Shown here: in pieces, positions 8,749 through 17,253 of the stretch
Layout of the letters: each line of letters opens with the position of its first letter
Position numbering within the stretch: position 1 is the first letter of the stretch
From: Hellea sp039977295
GTDB taxonomy: Bacteria; Pseudomonadota; Alphaproteobacteria; Caulobacterales; Maricaulaceae
Assembly: GCA_039977295.1 (NCBI GenBank)
Contig: JBDWDN010000011.1
Span: 1 to 64,000, forward strand
Direction: 5' to 3'
Length of the DNA: 64,000 nt
The notes under the pieces: generated by a model
What the model saw: the letters and a program-made list of their open reading frames with translations, nothing else
Told to the model about the DNA's origin: nothing
The model's database searches: none
Translations under genes and position numbers: made by a program

Positions 8749-10197
8749 TTAGGCTGATTTTGCCGCGTCCACATCAAGCTCATGCTCGCGGACTTTGCGG
8801 TAAAGTGTTGAGCGGCCAATCCCCAGACGGCGAGCCACTTCGGACATATGTCCTGAGTAATTTTCAATAGCGAATTGGATGAGGTCGCGTTCAATATCTT
8901 CCAATGTGCGAAGGTGGCCTTCGCGGTCTAGGAAGGTGATAGACAAATCATCCTGTGTTTCTGCTGTTGCGACGAGTGACGATAAGGCGTCATCAGCCTT
9001 GCTCGGCATAGTTGGCGCCAATCCGGAAATCTGCGGAAAGTCATGCGGTTTTAAAGCGTTGCCATCAGACAAAATCATCGCCCGGAAAATCGTATTTTCC
9101 AATTGGCGGACATTACCTTTCCACTCGAAATTCTTGAGCAGTTCAATTGTCTCGCTATCAGCGCCGACAACATTCATCTGTTCCTGCGCGTTAAAGCGTT
9201 TGATGAAATGCTCTAATAGGGCAGGGACATCCTCACGGCGTTCGCGAAGCGGAGGAACAGCGATCGGGAAGACGTTGAGACGATAATAAAGATCTTCGCG
9301 GAATGTTCCCGATTTGACAGCCTCGGCTAAATCGCGATTAGTCGCTGAAACGATACGGACATCGACAGGAATAGTGCGCTTTGAGCCGATAGGATCAACC
9401 TCGCCTTCTTGCAACACGCGCAGCAATTTAACTTGCATATCCAGCGGTAATTCCCCGACTTCATCAAGGAACAAAGTCCCCGTATGCGCCTCTTGAAATT
9501 TACCGAGATGCTTAGCATTTGCGCCTGTGAAGGACCCTTTTTCGTGGCCGAATAATATCGACTCAACAAGGGTTTCAGGAATGGCACCGCAATTGACGGT
9601 GATGAAAGGTTTGTCAGAGCGCTCCGACGCGCCTTGAATAGCGCGCGCGATAACTTCTTTACCCACGCCGCTCTCGCCCGTGATAAGAATAGGAATATTG
9701 GCCTTCGCGCCGCGTTCACCCATCGCCACAACAGGGCGCATAGATCCCGCATTGCCAATGAGATCATCAAATGTCAGGCCGCCATTGGTTGTTTTTTTCA
9801 GGCGTTTGACTTCTCCGACAAGCGTCTTCATTTCCAGCGCATTGCGTATAGACACGATGATGCGTTCAGGGGAGGCAGGCTTAACCACGAAATCCCGCGC
9901 GCCCATTTTCATGGCTTTCACGACAGTATCGATAGAGCCTTTACCAGTCAGAACAATAACGGGAAGCTCAGGCCGTTTGGCTTGCAATTCTTCTAGCGTC
10001 TCCATGCCGTCGCGCCCAGGCATGACAAGGTCGAGCATCATGACGTTAATATTGCCGCCATCTGCGCCTAGCGCCATATCCAGCGCCGTATCGCCATTAT
10101 CAGCCTGAAGCGTCGAGAATCCACTTTTCTCAATAACCGCTTGAAGCAAGCGGCGCTGCGTCGGATCGTCGTCAACGATAAGAACCGTTTTACCCAT
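8749..10197 (-). CDS. NtrC-family sigma-54-dependent response regulator
   Basis: About 482 residues from the ATG at 10197, chosen because AGGTG lies at a good distance; a GTG at 10206 is the alternative. Receiver domain (1-120) with acidic pair VDDDPTQRR, phospho-Asp in MLDLVMPG and Lys in VVKPAS. AAA+ domain (about 145-375) with Walker A GESGVGKE, Walker B GTLFLDEVGE and the sigma-54 contact loop GSFTGA, where the consensus is GAFTGA. A Fis-type helix-turn-helix (MSEVARRLGIGRSTLYRKV) closes the protein. The start KTVLIVDDDPTQRRLLQAV resembles Caulobacter TacA. It probably controls sigma-54 promoters; the porin and anchored protein downstream may be in its operon. The cognate kinase is not in the window. 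Confidence 0.93.
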   Translation of the reverse strand: MGKTVLIVDDDPTQRRLLQAVIEKSGFSTLQADNGDTALDMALGADGGNINVMMLDLVMPGRDGMETLEELQAKRPELPVIVLTGKGSIDTVVKAMKMGARDFVVKPASPERIIVSIRNALEMKTLVGEVKRLKKTTNGGLTFDDLIGNAGSMRPVVAMGERGAKANIPILITGESGVGKEVIARAIQGASERSDKPFITVNCGAIPETLVESILFGHEKGSFTGANAKHLGKFQEAHTGTLFLDEVGELPLDMQVKLLRVLQEGEVDPIGSKRTIPVDVRIVSATNRDLAEAVKSGTFREDLYYRLNVFPIAVPPLRERREDVPALLEHFIKRFNAQEQMNVVGADSETIELLKNFEWKGNVRQLENTIFRAMILSDGNALKPHDFPQISGLAPTMPSKADDALSSLVATAETQDDLSITFLDREGHLRTLEDIERDLIQFAIENYSGHMSEVARRLGIGRSTLYRKVREHELDVDAAKSA

Positions 10198-10363
10198 TAT
10201 ATTCACCTCATCCCGGCCAAGTGGTCTTGGCTCTTAGCGTTACAATATGGGACAGAAAGGTGAAAACACGGTTTAAGGACGTGGTTAAAATTTTATGACT
10301 CCCTTAAATCTCCTATATTTGAAGGCCAATAGATGCGCGGATTTATCCTCCATCTGATAGTCT

Positions 10364-10380
10364 TGCCCTATTGAAGGGCA
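10364..10380. other. Short hairpin upstream of the oxidase subunit IV gene
   Basis: TGCCCT-ATTGA-AGGGCA forms a perfect 6-bp stem with a 5-base loop in the 250-base region between the divergent sigma-54 regulator and the oxidase subunit IV gene. There is no run of T after it, so it is not an intrinsic terminator. An operator or a 5' leader hairpin are both possible. The rest of this intergenic region shows no clear motif. Confidence 0.35.
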
Positions 10381-10452
10381 TAAAGGGGCATGGTAATGAC
10401 TCGCCAAATTTAGATAAGCTTGATGAGCTCAACCTTAAAGGGACACAGAACA

Positions 10453-10761
10453 ATGGCAGCAGAGCATTCCGATTATGAACACGGCACTATGGGTGTTGAT
10501 GACCATAAGAAAACATTTAGCGGTTTTATGGGCACGACCGTTTATGGCGGCGCAGCGCTTGCGCTTATCGTCATTTTTCCGACACTTGTTTTTGGCGTTC
10601 ATATGGGCTGGTTGCCATCACTTATTACGACGTTGATTATTGGCGTTATCCTCGGTGTTGTCCTTAAGCTTAAAGGCGGCTGGTACGCGGCTATGGTCGC
10701 GTCCGCAGTTCCTATTGCAATTGCCAGCTTTATTATCGCGGCGATCCACGGCCCGGCCTAG
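10453..10761 (+). CDS. aa3-type cytochrome c oxidase subunit IV
   Basis: 102 residues from the ATG at 10453, chosen over the longer frame at 10420 because an AAAGGGA Shine-Dalgarno precedes it. The hydrophilic N-terminus with DDHKKTFSGFMG matches the short bacterial aa3 subunit IV family. Unlike the single-helix classical form it appears to have about three hydrophobic segments (TTVYGGAALALIVIFPTL, LITTLIIGVILGVV, AMVASAVPIAIASFIIA). Its position just before pntAA is a recurrent arrangement in alphaproteobacteria. It would sit in the inner membrane with the terminal oxidase, whose main subunits are not in this window. Confidence 0.7.
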   Translation: MAAEHSDYEHGTMGVDDHKKTFSGFMGTTVYGGAALALIVIFPTLVFGVHMGWLPSLITTLIIGVILGVVLKLKGGWYAAMVASAVPIAIASFIIAAIHGPA

Positions 10762-10879
10762 CAAATATTTTTCATATTGCTTTGCATCGCGGTAATTTAT
10801 GCCTATAACCCGCCCGCTATTCCACGGAGATTGAAATAATCGCCTAATAGTCCCGCCTAAATCATAAAGGTTCAAGACA

Positions 10880-12025
10880 TTGAAAATTGCTGTTTTAAAC
10901 GATACGGACGCTAAAGGCGGGGATAATGCCGAAGCCCGCGTAAGCGCCTCTCCTGATACGGTTAAAGGCTATGTGGCCTCAGGCCATGACGTTACCGTTG
11001 TTAAAGGCGCGGGTTTTGCGGCTAATTTCTCAGACGCGGATTACAAGGCGGTGGGCGCGAGCATTGGGACGACGAATGCGGCGGCCGCAAAAACGGCTGA
11101 CCTGGTCATGTCCATTACCGGCCGTGACGCCAAATTTGTGGCGGGCCTGAAAAAAGGTGCTGGCATTACCGGCCTTATGAACCCGACGGATAATCCGAAA
11201 TATGCAGCGGCGTGCGCTAAGGCTGGCGTGACAGCTTTCGCGCTAGAATATATCCCGCGCATCTCGCGCGCGCAGAGTATGGATATCCTCTCGTCGCAAT
11301 CTAATCTTTCGGGCTACCGCTCAGTTGTTGAAGGCGCAGGCATTTATGGCCGCGCCATGCCAATGATGATGACAGCTGCCGGCACAGTCGCCCCCGCCAA
11401 AGTCTTTATTATGGGCGTCGGCGTTGCAGGCCTTCAAGCCATTGCGACCGCTCGCCGTTTGGGCGCTGTGACGACGGCAACCGACGTCCGCCCTGCCACG
11501 AAGGAACAAGTCGCCTCGCTCGGCGCAAAATTCATTGCCGTTGAAAACGAAGAATTTAAAGCAGCAGAAACTGCCGGCGGTTACGCCAAGCAAATGTCGC
11601 CCGAATATCAAAAACTCCAAGCTGAATTGACAGCGACCCATATTTCTAAACAAGACATCGTTATCACAACGGCGCTCATCCCCGGACGGGCCGCGCCTGT
11701 TCTTGTGACGAAAGCGATGCTCGATACGATGCGCCCGGGCTCAGTCCTTGTTGACCTTGCGGCTGAGCGCGGCGGCAATGTCGAAGGCGCTGTCGCGGGT
11801 AAGGTTGTCACGACTAAGAACGGCGTCAAGATTGTAGGTCTTCTCAATTGGCCAAGCCGTATGGCGTCTGATGCGTCTAATATGTTTTCGCGAAACCTAC
11901 GAAACTTCCTCCCACTCGTAACGGCTGAAGACGGCTCTTACGCGCCGGATTGGGAAGACGATATTATTAAAGGCTGCGCCCTGACGAAAGACGGCGAAGT
12001 GGTTCATGAAAGACTAAAGGGGTAG
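10880..12025 (+). CDS. pntAA: NAD(P) transhydrogenase alpha subunit part 1, NAD(H)-binding
   Basis: 381 residues from a TTG start preceded by AAAGG. This is the soluble domain I of proton-translocating transhydrogenase. The Rossmann motif is in MGVGVAGLQAIATARRLGA followed by the acidic TDVRP, and the RAAPVLV and AERGGNVE motifs typical of the family follow. It lacks membrane helices, as expected for the split three-gene form. The enzyme exchanges hydride between NADH and NADP+ using the proton gradient and supplies NADPH. It is the first of three consecutive genes with tight spacing (4 bases to pntAB). Confidence 0.95.
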   Translation: MKIAVLNDTDAKGGDNAEARVSASPDTVKGYVASGHDVTVVKGAGFAANFSDADYKAVGASIGTTNAAAAKTADLVMSITGRDAKFVAGLKKGAGITGLMNPTDNPKYAAACAKAGVTAFALEYIPRISRAQSMDILSSQSNLSGYRSVVEGAGIYGRAMPMMMTAAGTVAPAKVFIMGVGVAGLQAIATARRLGAVTTATDVRPATKEQVASLGAKFIAVENEEFKAAETAGGYAKQMSPEYQKLQAELTATHISKQDIVITTALIPGRAAPVLVTKAMLDTMRPGSVLVDLAAERGGNVEGAVAGKVVTTKNGVKIVGLLNWPSRMASDASNMFSRNLRNFLPLVTAEDGSYAPDWEDDIIKGCALTKDGEVVHERLKG

Positions 12026-12029
12026 GATT

Positions 12030-12386
12030 ATGACATTAGCTCTCATCATGGCCGCAGGCGGGGCCGGCGTTTCGCCTTTCATTTTCCAGTTCACGATTTT
12101 CGTGCTTGCGATTTTCGTTGGCTATTATGTTGTATGGTCAGTAACGCCTGCGCTTCACACGCCGCTTATGGCTGTGACCAATGCGATTTCATCTGTGATT
12201 ATTGTCGGCGCGCTTATCGCTGTCGCCGCTGGAACGCAAGGCGGTTCATCACTCTCAACATGGACAGGTGTTCTCGCAGTAGCGCTTTGCGCAGTGAATA
12301 TCTTTGGCGGCTTTCTAGTCACCCAGCGTATGCTTGCCATGTATAAGAAAAAAGAAAAACCCGCCGCCAAAGTAGAGGCTAAATAG
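12030..12386 (+). CDS. pntAB: NAD(P) transhydrogenase alpha subunit part 2, membrane domain
   Basis: 118 residues with three transmembrane helices (roughly 10-38, 44-66, 72-100) and a Lys-rich cytoplasmic tail (KKKEKPAAKVEAK). This matches the short membrane alpha-2 subunit of split transhydrogenases, forming part of the proton channel together with PntB. Its TAG stop is directly followed by the ATG of pntB without any intervening base, suggesting translational coupling. Confidence 0.93.
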   Translation: MTLALIMAAGGAGVSPFIFQFTIFVLAIFVGYYVVWSVTPALHTPLMAVTNAISSVIIVGALIAVAAGTQGGSSLSTWTGVLAVALCAVNIFGGFLVTQRMLAMYKKKEKPAAKVEAK

Positions 12387-13796
12387 ATGCCACAACTTTC
12401 AGCAAATCTCGCCGCTGTTCTCTACACAGTCTCAGCCGTTCTTTTCATTCTGGCCCTTCGCGGCTTGTCCTCTCCTGAGTCCTCGCGGCGCGGGAATTAT
12501 CTTGGTATGGTGGGTATCGCCATTGCTGTTGTCACGACTATCCTTGTGGCGGGTTTAGGCGGCCAAGGCATGCTCTTGGCTGGCGGTGGCCTTGCCGTTG
12601 GCGGTATTTTAGGCGCCGTCATTGCGAAGAAAATTCCGATGACAGACATGCCGCAACTCGTCGCGGCTTTTCACTCTTTGGTCGGCCTTGCGGCGGTTCT
12701 CGTGGCTGTTGCCGCGTTCTCATCACCGAGTAGCTTCGGTATAGGCGAAATCGGAAGCATTAAACCTGCTAGCCTACTCGAGCTCGCGCTTGGCGCGGCT
12801 ATCGGCGCGATTACATTCTCGGGCTCTGTTATTGCCTTTGCGAAACTCAATGGAAATATGTCGGGCGCGCCAATCATGCTGCCTGCGCGGCACTTGATTA
12901 ACATTGTGCTCGCCATAGCTATTGCAGCGGTGATTGGCATGATGATGAAATCTGGCGGCTCTGATCCCATGCTTATGTGGATATTGCTTGGCCTGACTTT
13001 CGTCATCGGCTTTTTGCTCATCATCCCAATTGGCGGCGCGGATATGCCTGTTGTTGTCTCTATGCTCAATTCCTATTCAGGTTGGGCGGCGGCGGCGCTT
13101 GGTTTTACCCTCGGCAACATGGCGCTTATCGTAACGGGCGCGCTAGTGGGTTCATCTGGCGCCATCCTGTCTTATATCATGTGCAAAGCCATGAACCGCA
13201 GCTTTATCTCGGTCATCCTTGGCGGCTTTGGCGGCGATAGCGGCGGCGCGGCAGCGGGCGATAAAGAACAGCGCCCCGTTAAGCGCGGCTCCGCCGAAGA
13301 CGCGGCCTTTATCATGAAGAATGCCTCTAAGGTCATCATCGTGCCGGGTTACGGCCTCGCGGTAGCGCAGGCGCAACATGCTGTGCGCGAAATGGCGGAT
13401 AAGCTAAAAGAAGAAGGCGTTGATGTCGTCTATGCCATCCACCCTGTTGCGGGCAGGATGCCAGGCCATATGAATGTTCTGCTTGCCGAAGCCAACGTGC
13501 CTTATGACGAAGTGTTCGAGCTTGAAGACATCAATTCTGAATTTGCGAATGCTGATGTAGCTTTTGTGATTGGCGCCAATGATGTGACCAACCCTGCAGC
13601 AAAAACAGATCCACAAAGCCCGATCTTTGGGATGCCCATTTTGGACGTTGATAAGGCGGCCACGGTCCTGTTCGTGAAGCGCTCACTCAGCCCAGGTTAT
13701 GCCGGGATCGATAATGATTTGTTCTATGAAGATAAAACAATGATGTTGTTATCGGACGCCAAAAAATTGGTTGAAGAGGTCATTAAGTCTTTGTAG
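12387..13796 (+). CDS. pntB: NAD(P) transhydrogenase beta subunit
   Basis: 469 residues. The first ~280 residues are a chain of transmembrane helices (membrane domain II); residues ~290-469 form the NADP(H)-binding domain III with VPGYGLAVAQAQHAV, HPVAGRMPGHMNVLLAEA, IGANDVTNPAA and KRSLSPGYAGIDN, all hallmarks of PntB. Length is normal for the family. It is last in the pnt operon and is followed after ten bases by a structured inverted doublet. Confidence 0.96.
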   Translation: MPQLSANLAAVLYTVSAVLFILALRGLSSPESSRRGNYLGMVGIAIAVVTTILVAGLGGQGMLLAGGGLAVGGILGAVIAKKIPMTDMPQLVAAFHSLVGLAAVLVAVAAFSSPSSFGIGEIGSIKPASLLELALGAAIGAITFSGSVIAFAKLNGNMSGAPIMLPARHLINIVLAIAIAAVIGMMMKSGGSDPMLMWILLGLTFVIGFLLIIPIGGADMPVVVSMLNSYSGWAAAALGFTLGNMALIVTGALVGSSGAILSYIMCKAMNRSFISVILGGFGGDSGGAAAGDKEQRPVKRGSAEDAAFIMKNASKVIIVPGYGLAVAQAQHAVREMADKLKEEGVDVVYAIHPVAGRMPGHMNVLLAEANVPYDEVFELEDINSEFANADVAFVIGANDVTNPAAKTDPQSPIFGMPILDVDKAATVLFVKRSLSPGYAGIDNDLFYEDKTMMLLSDAKKLVEEVIKSL

Positions 13797-13806
13797 CGGC
13801 CTGTCT

Positions 13807-13920
13807 GTAGGTCGGTTTGAACTTACGTTTCTCCTGAAACGTGAGTGAAACCCGACATCATACTATGACATGTCAGGCTTCATCAGCGTTTCCACGAAAC
13901 GCCAATTCAGGCTGACCTAC
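13807..13920. repeat. REP-like inverted doublet with two internal hairpins
   Basis: The left arm (from 13807) and the reverse complement of the right arm (ending 13920) share GTAGGTC, then a TGAA-containing spacer, then CGTTTC-NNNN-GAAACG. Each arm thus carries its own CGTTTC/GAAACG hairpin; on the right, GCGTTTC-CAC-GAAACGC at 13886-13902 is perfect. GACAT...ATGTC pairs in the centre. The whole 114-base unit fills the gap between pntB and a hydrolase gene. This is the architecture of paired REP sequences or a small MITE, and may also end pnt transcription, though no T-run follows. No second copy was seen in the window. Confidence 0.65.
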
Positions 13921-13939
13921 CTTTAGATTGGGGTATCTT

Positions 13940-14737
13940 ATGAAGTGGCTAAAGCTCATCATTTTTGCGGCGCTCGCGCTTTACCTCATCGCGGCGGCAG
14001 CTCTATTCATGGTGCAACGTAAACTTCTCTATTTCCCGCCAAATCTCTATCTCACGCCAAGCGCCGTTGGTGTGGATATGCAGGAGATGCCTTACAGCCA
14101 AGATGATATAACGGTGATGGGGTGGTACGGCGCGCCAGTTGAGGCTAACGGTAAAGTCGTCATGGTGTTTCATGGCAATGCGTCAGCTATTTATTCGAAT
14201 CACGATGTCTTTCAGGATCTAATGGCGGCAGGTCACGGCGTGTGGTCTGTTGGCTATCCCGGCTATCCTGGGAGTGACGGCACGCCCAGCCAAGCGGCTC
14301 TGGTCGCGGCGGCGGAACAGCAATATGAAATGCTTTTAGAACAAGGCGTGGAGCCCGAAAATATCGTTTTTTATGGCACCTCGCTCGGCTCGGGCGTTGC
14401 GGCGCAGCTTGCGGCGAAATATAAGCCCGCACTATTGGTCATGGACGCGCCGTTTAACTCAACATTAGATATGGGGCGTAAAACCGTCCCGTGGCTTCCT
14501 CTATCGCTATTGATGAAAGACACCTTCCAATCAGATAAGGCTCTGACAGGATTAAGCGTCCCGCTTATTTGGATACATGGCACAGCAGACCGCGTTATTC
14601 CGCTCTCGCAAGGTCAAAAACTCTATGATGGTTATGAGGGGCCGAAAACGGCTCACATCATTGCGGATGGCCAGCATAATAATCTTTGGTTCCTAGGCGG
14701 GCGAGAGATCGTGCTTGGGGCTTTGGCCGTAAAATAA
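13940..14737 (+). CDS. Alpha/beta hydrolase, BEM46/ABHD13-like, membrane-anchored
   Basis: 265 residues from the ATG at 13940, preceded by GGGG; an in-frame TTG 12 bases earlier is less likely. An N-terminal hydrophobic anchor (about residues 3-25) precedes the hydrolase fold. VMVFHGNAS gives the oxyanion-hole HGN, FYGTSLGSG contains the nucleophilic Ser, HGTADRVIP the acid Asp, and GQHNNLW the catalytic His. This set fits the BEM46-like serine hydrolases; the substrate is unknown. It is followed by a short AT-rich inverted repeat and an ABC exporter. Confidence 0.82.
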   Translation: MKWLKLIIFAALALYLIAAAALFMVQRKLLYFPPNLYLTPSAVGVDMQEMPYSQDDITVMGWYGAPVEANGKVVMVFHGNASAIYSNHDVFQDLMAAGHGVWSVGYPGYPGSDGTPSQAALVAAAEQQYEMLLEQGVEPENIVFYGTSLGSGVAAQLAAKYKPALLVMDAPFNSTLDMGRKTVPWLPLSLLMKDTFQSDKALTGLSVPLIWIHGTADRVIPLSQGQKLYDGYEGPKTAHIIADGQHNNLWFLGGREIVLGALAVK

Positions 14738-14748
14738 AAATAACCATC

Positions 14749-14777
14749 TTATCGTTTTACATATTGAAAAACGATAA
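14749..14777. promoter_or_regulatory. AT-rich inverted repeat, candidate operator for the ABC exporter
   Basis: TTATCGTTTT and AAAACGATAA form a perfect 10-bp inverted repeat separated by nine bases, ending 21 bases before the ATG of the ABC ATPase gene. The low GC content and absence of a T-run argue against a strong terminator. A dyad of this size at a promoter-proximal position suits a dimeric repressor. A weak terminator for the hydrolase gene is the alternative. Confidence 0.45.
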
Positions 14778-14798
14778 TTGAGCCGCCATATCAACCTT

Positions 14799-15749
14799 AT
14801 GCAAAACTCACCCCTCTCTATTCAGAATGTCACGAAACGCTTTGGGGGGAAGATGGCTGTCGATGATGTCAGCTTTACCGTCAAGCCCGGAGAGATCATT
14901 GGGTTTCTTGGCCCGAACGGGGCAGGGAAGACGACAACGCTTCGCATGGCCCTTGGCCTGATCAAGCCAGATCAAGGCGAAATTAAACTTTTTGGCGGGG
15001 AGCCGGGTCACGAGAGCGCCTTTGGCCGTATTGGATTTCTGCCCGAAGAACGCGGTCTCTATAAGAAACAAACAGCGCGCGAGAGCATTGCGCATATGGC
15101 GCGGCTTAACGGCGTGAAGGCCAAAGAAGCCTTTAAGCTGGCCGATGAAATGCTCGATAAATATGGTTTGTCCGAAGCTAAGCGTAAAAAGAATAAAGAC
15201 ATGTCAAAGGGCATGGCGCAGAAAGTTCAGCTGCTCTCGGCTATCGCGCATGACCCAGAGTTTTATATTCTCGATGAGCCCTTTTCGGGTCTCGATCCCG
15301 TGAATCAACAAGTGCTTGAGAGCATGGTGCGCGAAATTGCTGAGCGTGACAGCACGGTGATTTTCTCAACCCATGTTATGGAACATGCGGAGCGGCTCTG
15401 TGATCGTATCATTCTCATGGCGGGCGGGCGCGTTGTTTTTGATGGGACCACAGAAGAGGCCCTGTCCAAAGCGCCGCGCCGTATGGTCATCGGCTCTGAT
15501 ACAGATGGCTATGCGGAGGTCGTTACGCCGTTCGCAAAATCCGTTGAAAAGCGTGAGGACGGCGCATTGGATTTAATTTTGAACGATGCAGCTGAGAGTC
15601 AAGACGTTCTTGTGCGCTGCGTGGAAAAGAAAATAAATCTGACACGCTTTGAACCTAAGCCCCCAACATTGCATGAAGCTTTTGTTGCCATGGTCGGGAA
15701 AGACATGCTCGCGACAATGACCTTAGAACAAGAGGAGGCCGCGCTGTGA
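14799..15749 (+). CDS. ABC transporter ATP-binding protein, NatA-like
   Basis: 316 residues from the ATG at 14799; the open frame reaches a TTG at 14778, which lies against the inverted repeat. Walker A GPNGAGKT, Q-loop region FLPEERGLYKK, signature DMSKGMAQKVQL (SKG replacing the usual SGG), Walker B FYILDEPFSGLDP and switch His in STHVMEH. The C-terminal ~80 residues match the accessory domain of NatA-type exporters. It overlaps the permease gene by four bases (GTGA), so the two form one exporter, by family for Na+, drugs or other small molecules; the substrate cannot be read from sequence. Confidence 0.9.
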   Translation: MQNSPLSIQNVTKRFGGKMAVDDVSFTVKPGEIIGFLGPNGAGKTTTLRMALGLIKPDQGEIKLFGGEPGHESAFGRIGFLPEERGLYKKQTARESIAHMARLNGVKAKEAFKLADEMLDKYGLSEAKRKKNKDMSKGMAQKVQLLSAIAHDPEFYILDEPFSGLDPVNQQVLESMVREIAERDSTVIFSTHVMEHAERLCDRIILMAGGRVVFDGTTEEALSKAPRRMVIGSDTDGYAEVVTPFAKSVEKREDGALDLILNDAAESQDVLVRCVEKKINLTRFEPKPPTLHEAFVAMVGKDMLATMTLEQEEAAL

Positions 15750-17230
15750 AACTGCCAGCTATAAATTTACGCCGAACTTACCTTATCGCGCGCCGAGATT
15801 ATCTGGGTTATGTCAAAACTTGGGGGTTTTGGATTTCGTTTTTCATGCCGTTTATTTTTGGCGCTATCGGGTTTTTCTTTGCAGCCGCAGATATCAATGT
15901 TTCGCCGACCAAGTATGAAACGGTGATTGATGAAACTGGCCAACATGGCCAAGCGATTGTGTCTCTTTATAATGATGAAGTTAGAGATCAGGTCGATAAA
16001 GCTCTCTTGAAGGCCATGGCTCTCACTCTCTCGGATGAAGAGTCTAAGCAATTAGATGCGATCGTTGAGAAAGACGGCGTTGAAGCAGGCAAGGCTTATG
16101 TTGATGAGAAACGCCCTGGAGTGACGAAAAATGTAAAAAACCCTCAAAGCAAAATGATATTTGTTGATACGCCTACAGAGGATATTCAAACCCTCAAGTC
16201 TTATCTGACGGGGGATGAATTATTCACGGTTGATGGGAAAGAGGTGAAGTTAAATGGATTTCTTCACATTTATGAAAAAGACGGCGTGAAGGCGGATTAC
16301 TGGTCACCTAATTTCAATAATCCGCCCGCCGTTAATTTGGCGAATCAATACTTTCGTCAAAAAGCGCAAGATGATTATTTAGAGTCTGCGGGCCTCAATA
16401 GTGAAACTTACCAAGAGGTGAAAAAGAACTCCTTACAAGTAAAAAGCTTCGATCCGACTAAGGTGGATGCAGGCGGTGATGCAGATCAAGCTGTCACAAA
16501 AGCAGATAGGTTACCCTATGTGATTGCAGCTATTTTGGCAGCAATCTTGTGGCTAACAGTATTTTCTGGTGCCTATATGCTACTCACATCAATGCTAGAG
16601 GAAAAGTTAAACAAATTGATGGAAATGATGCTCGCCTCTACCCGGTTTTCGGAGATTATTTTTGGTAAATTGATTGGTGTAGCCGCCCTAACAATCACAG
16701 CTATGTTGCCATATATCTTGATTGGCTTAGCCTCTATATTCGCCATTGTCTTTATGGGGGTGGGAGGACCAGAGGTTAGCGCCGCGATTGAGAAAACTTT
16801 TACCCTGAAAATGATTAGCTTCTTTATAATCTTTCTCATTCTGGGTTATGTTTTTTACGGCGCCTTTTTCATCGCGTTAGGCGCTTTGGCGGAGTCCATG
16901 CAGGACGCTCAGACACTCACAACGCCTATCATGCTTGTTCTTACGGCTTGTATCATGGTTGTGCCGATTGGATTAAATTCTCCTGATAGTCCGATACTTG
17001 TTTTCGCGAGCTGGTTCCCTCTATCCGCGCCTTTTGCAGCGATTGTGCGCTTACCGTCTGATCCGCCGCTCTGGGAGTTATGCCTCTCGGCAGCATTCCT
17101 GGCTGTGTTATCCATCGGGGTTATTATGCTTGCCGAACGTATCTTCCGCTTTGGCGTCCTCTCTGGCGCGGGTGTTAAAGGCGCAACAGATTGGTTTAAG
17201 CGCACGATATTACGCCGCAAGACAGTCTAA
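15746..17230 (+). CDS. ABC-2 type permease, NatB-like
   Basis: 494 residues from a GTG start overlapping the ATPase stop. One N-terminal transmembrane helix (about 24-46) is followed by a large extracytoplasmic domain (to ~255) and then a block of five or so helices (about 260-470), the layout of ABC2_membrane_3/NatB permeases. The motif MLEEKLNKLMEMMLAS is the conserved coupling helix of this family. It pairs with the preceding ATPase as an exporter. Confidence 0.9.
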   Translation: MKLPAINLRRTYLIARRDYLGYVKTWGFWISFFMPFIFGAIGFFFAAADINVSPTKYETVIDETGQHGQAIVSLYNDEVRDQVDKALLKAMALTLSDEESKQLDAIVEKDGVEAGKAYVDEKRPGVTKNVKNPQSKMIFVDTPTEDIQTLKSYLTGDELFTVDGKEVKLNGFLHIYEKDGVKADYWSPNFNNPPAVNLANQYFRQKAQDDYLESAGLNSETYQEVKKNSLQVKSFDPTKVDAGGDADQAVTKADRLPYVIAAILAAILWLTVFSGAYMLLTSMLEEKLNKLMEMMLASTRFSEIIFGKLIGVAALTITAMLPYILIGLASIFAIVFMGVGGPEVSAAIEKTFTLKMISFFIIFLILGYVFYGAFFIALGALAESMQDAQTLTTPIMLVLTACIMVVPIGLNSPDSPILVFASWFPLSAPFAAIVRLPSDPPLWELCLSAAFLAVLSIGVIMLAERIFRFGVLSGAGVKGATDWFKRTILRRKTV

Positions 17231-17253
17231 GATTTTTGCGCTATAGTCGGCCT

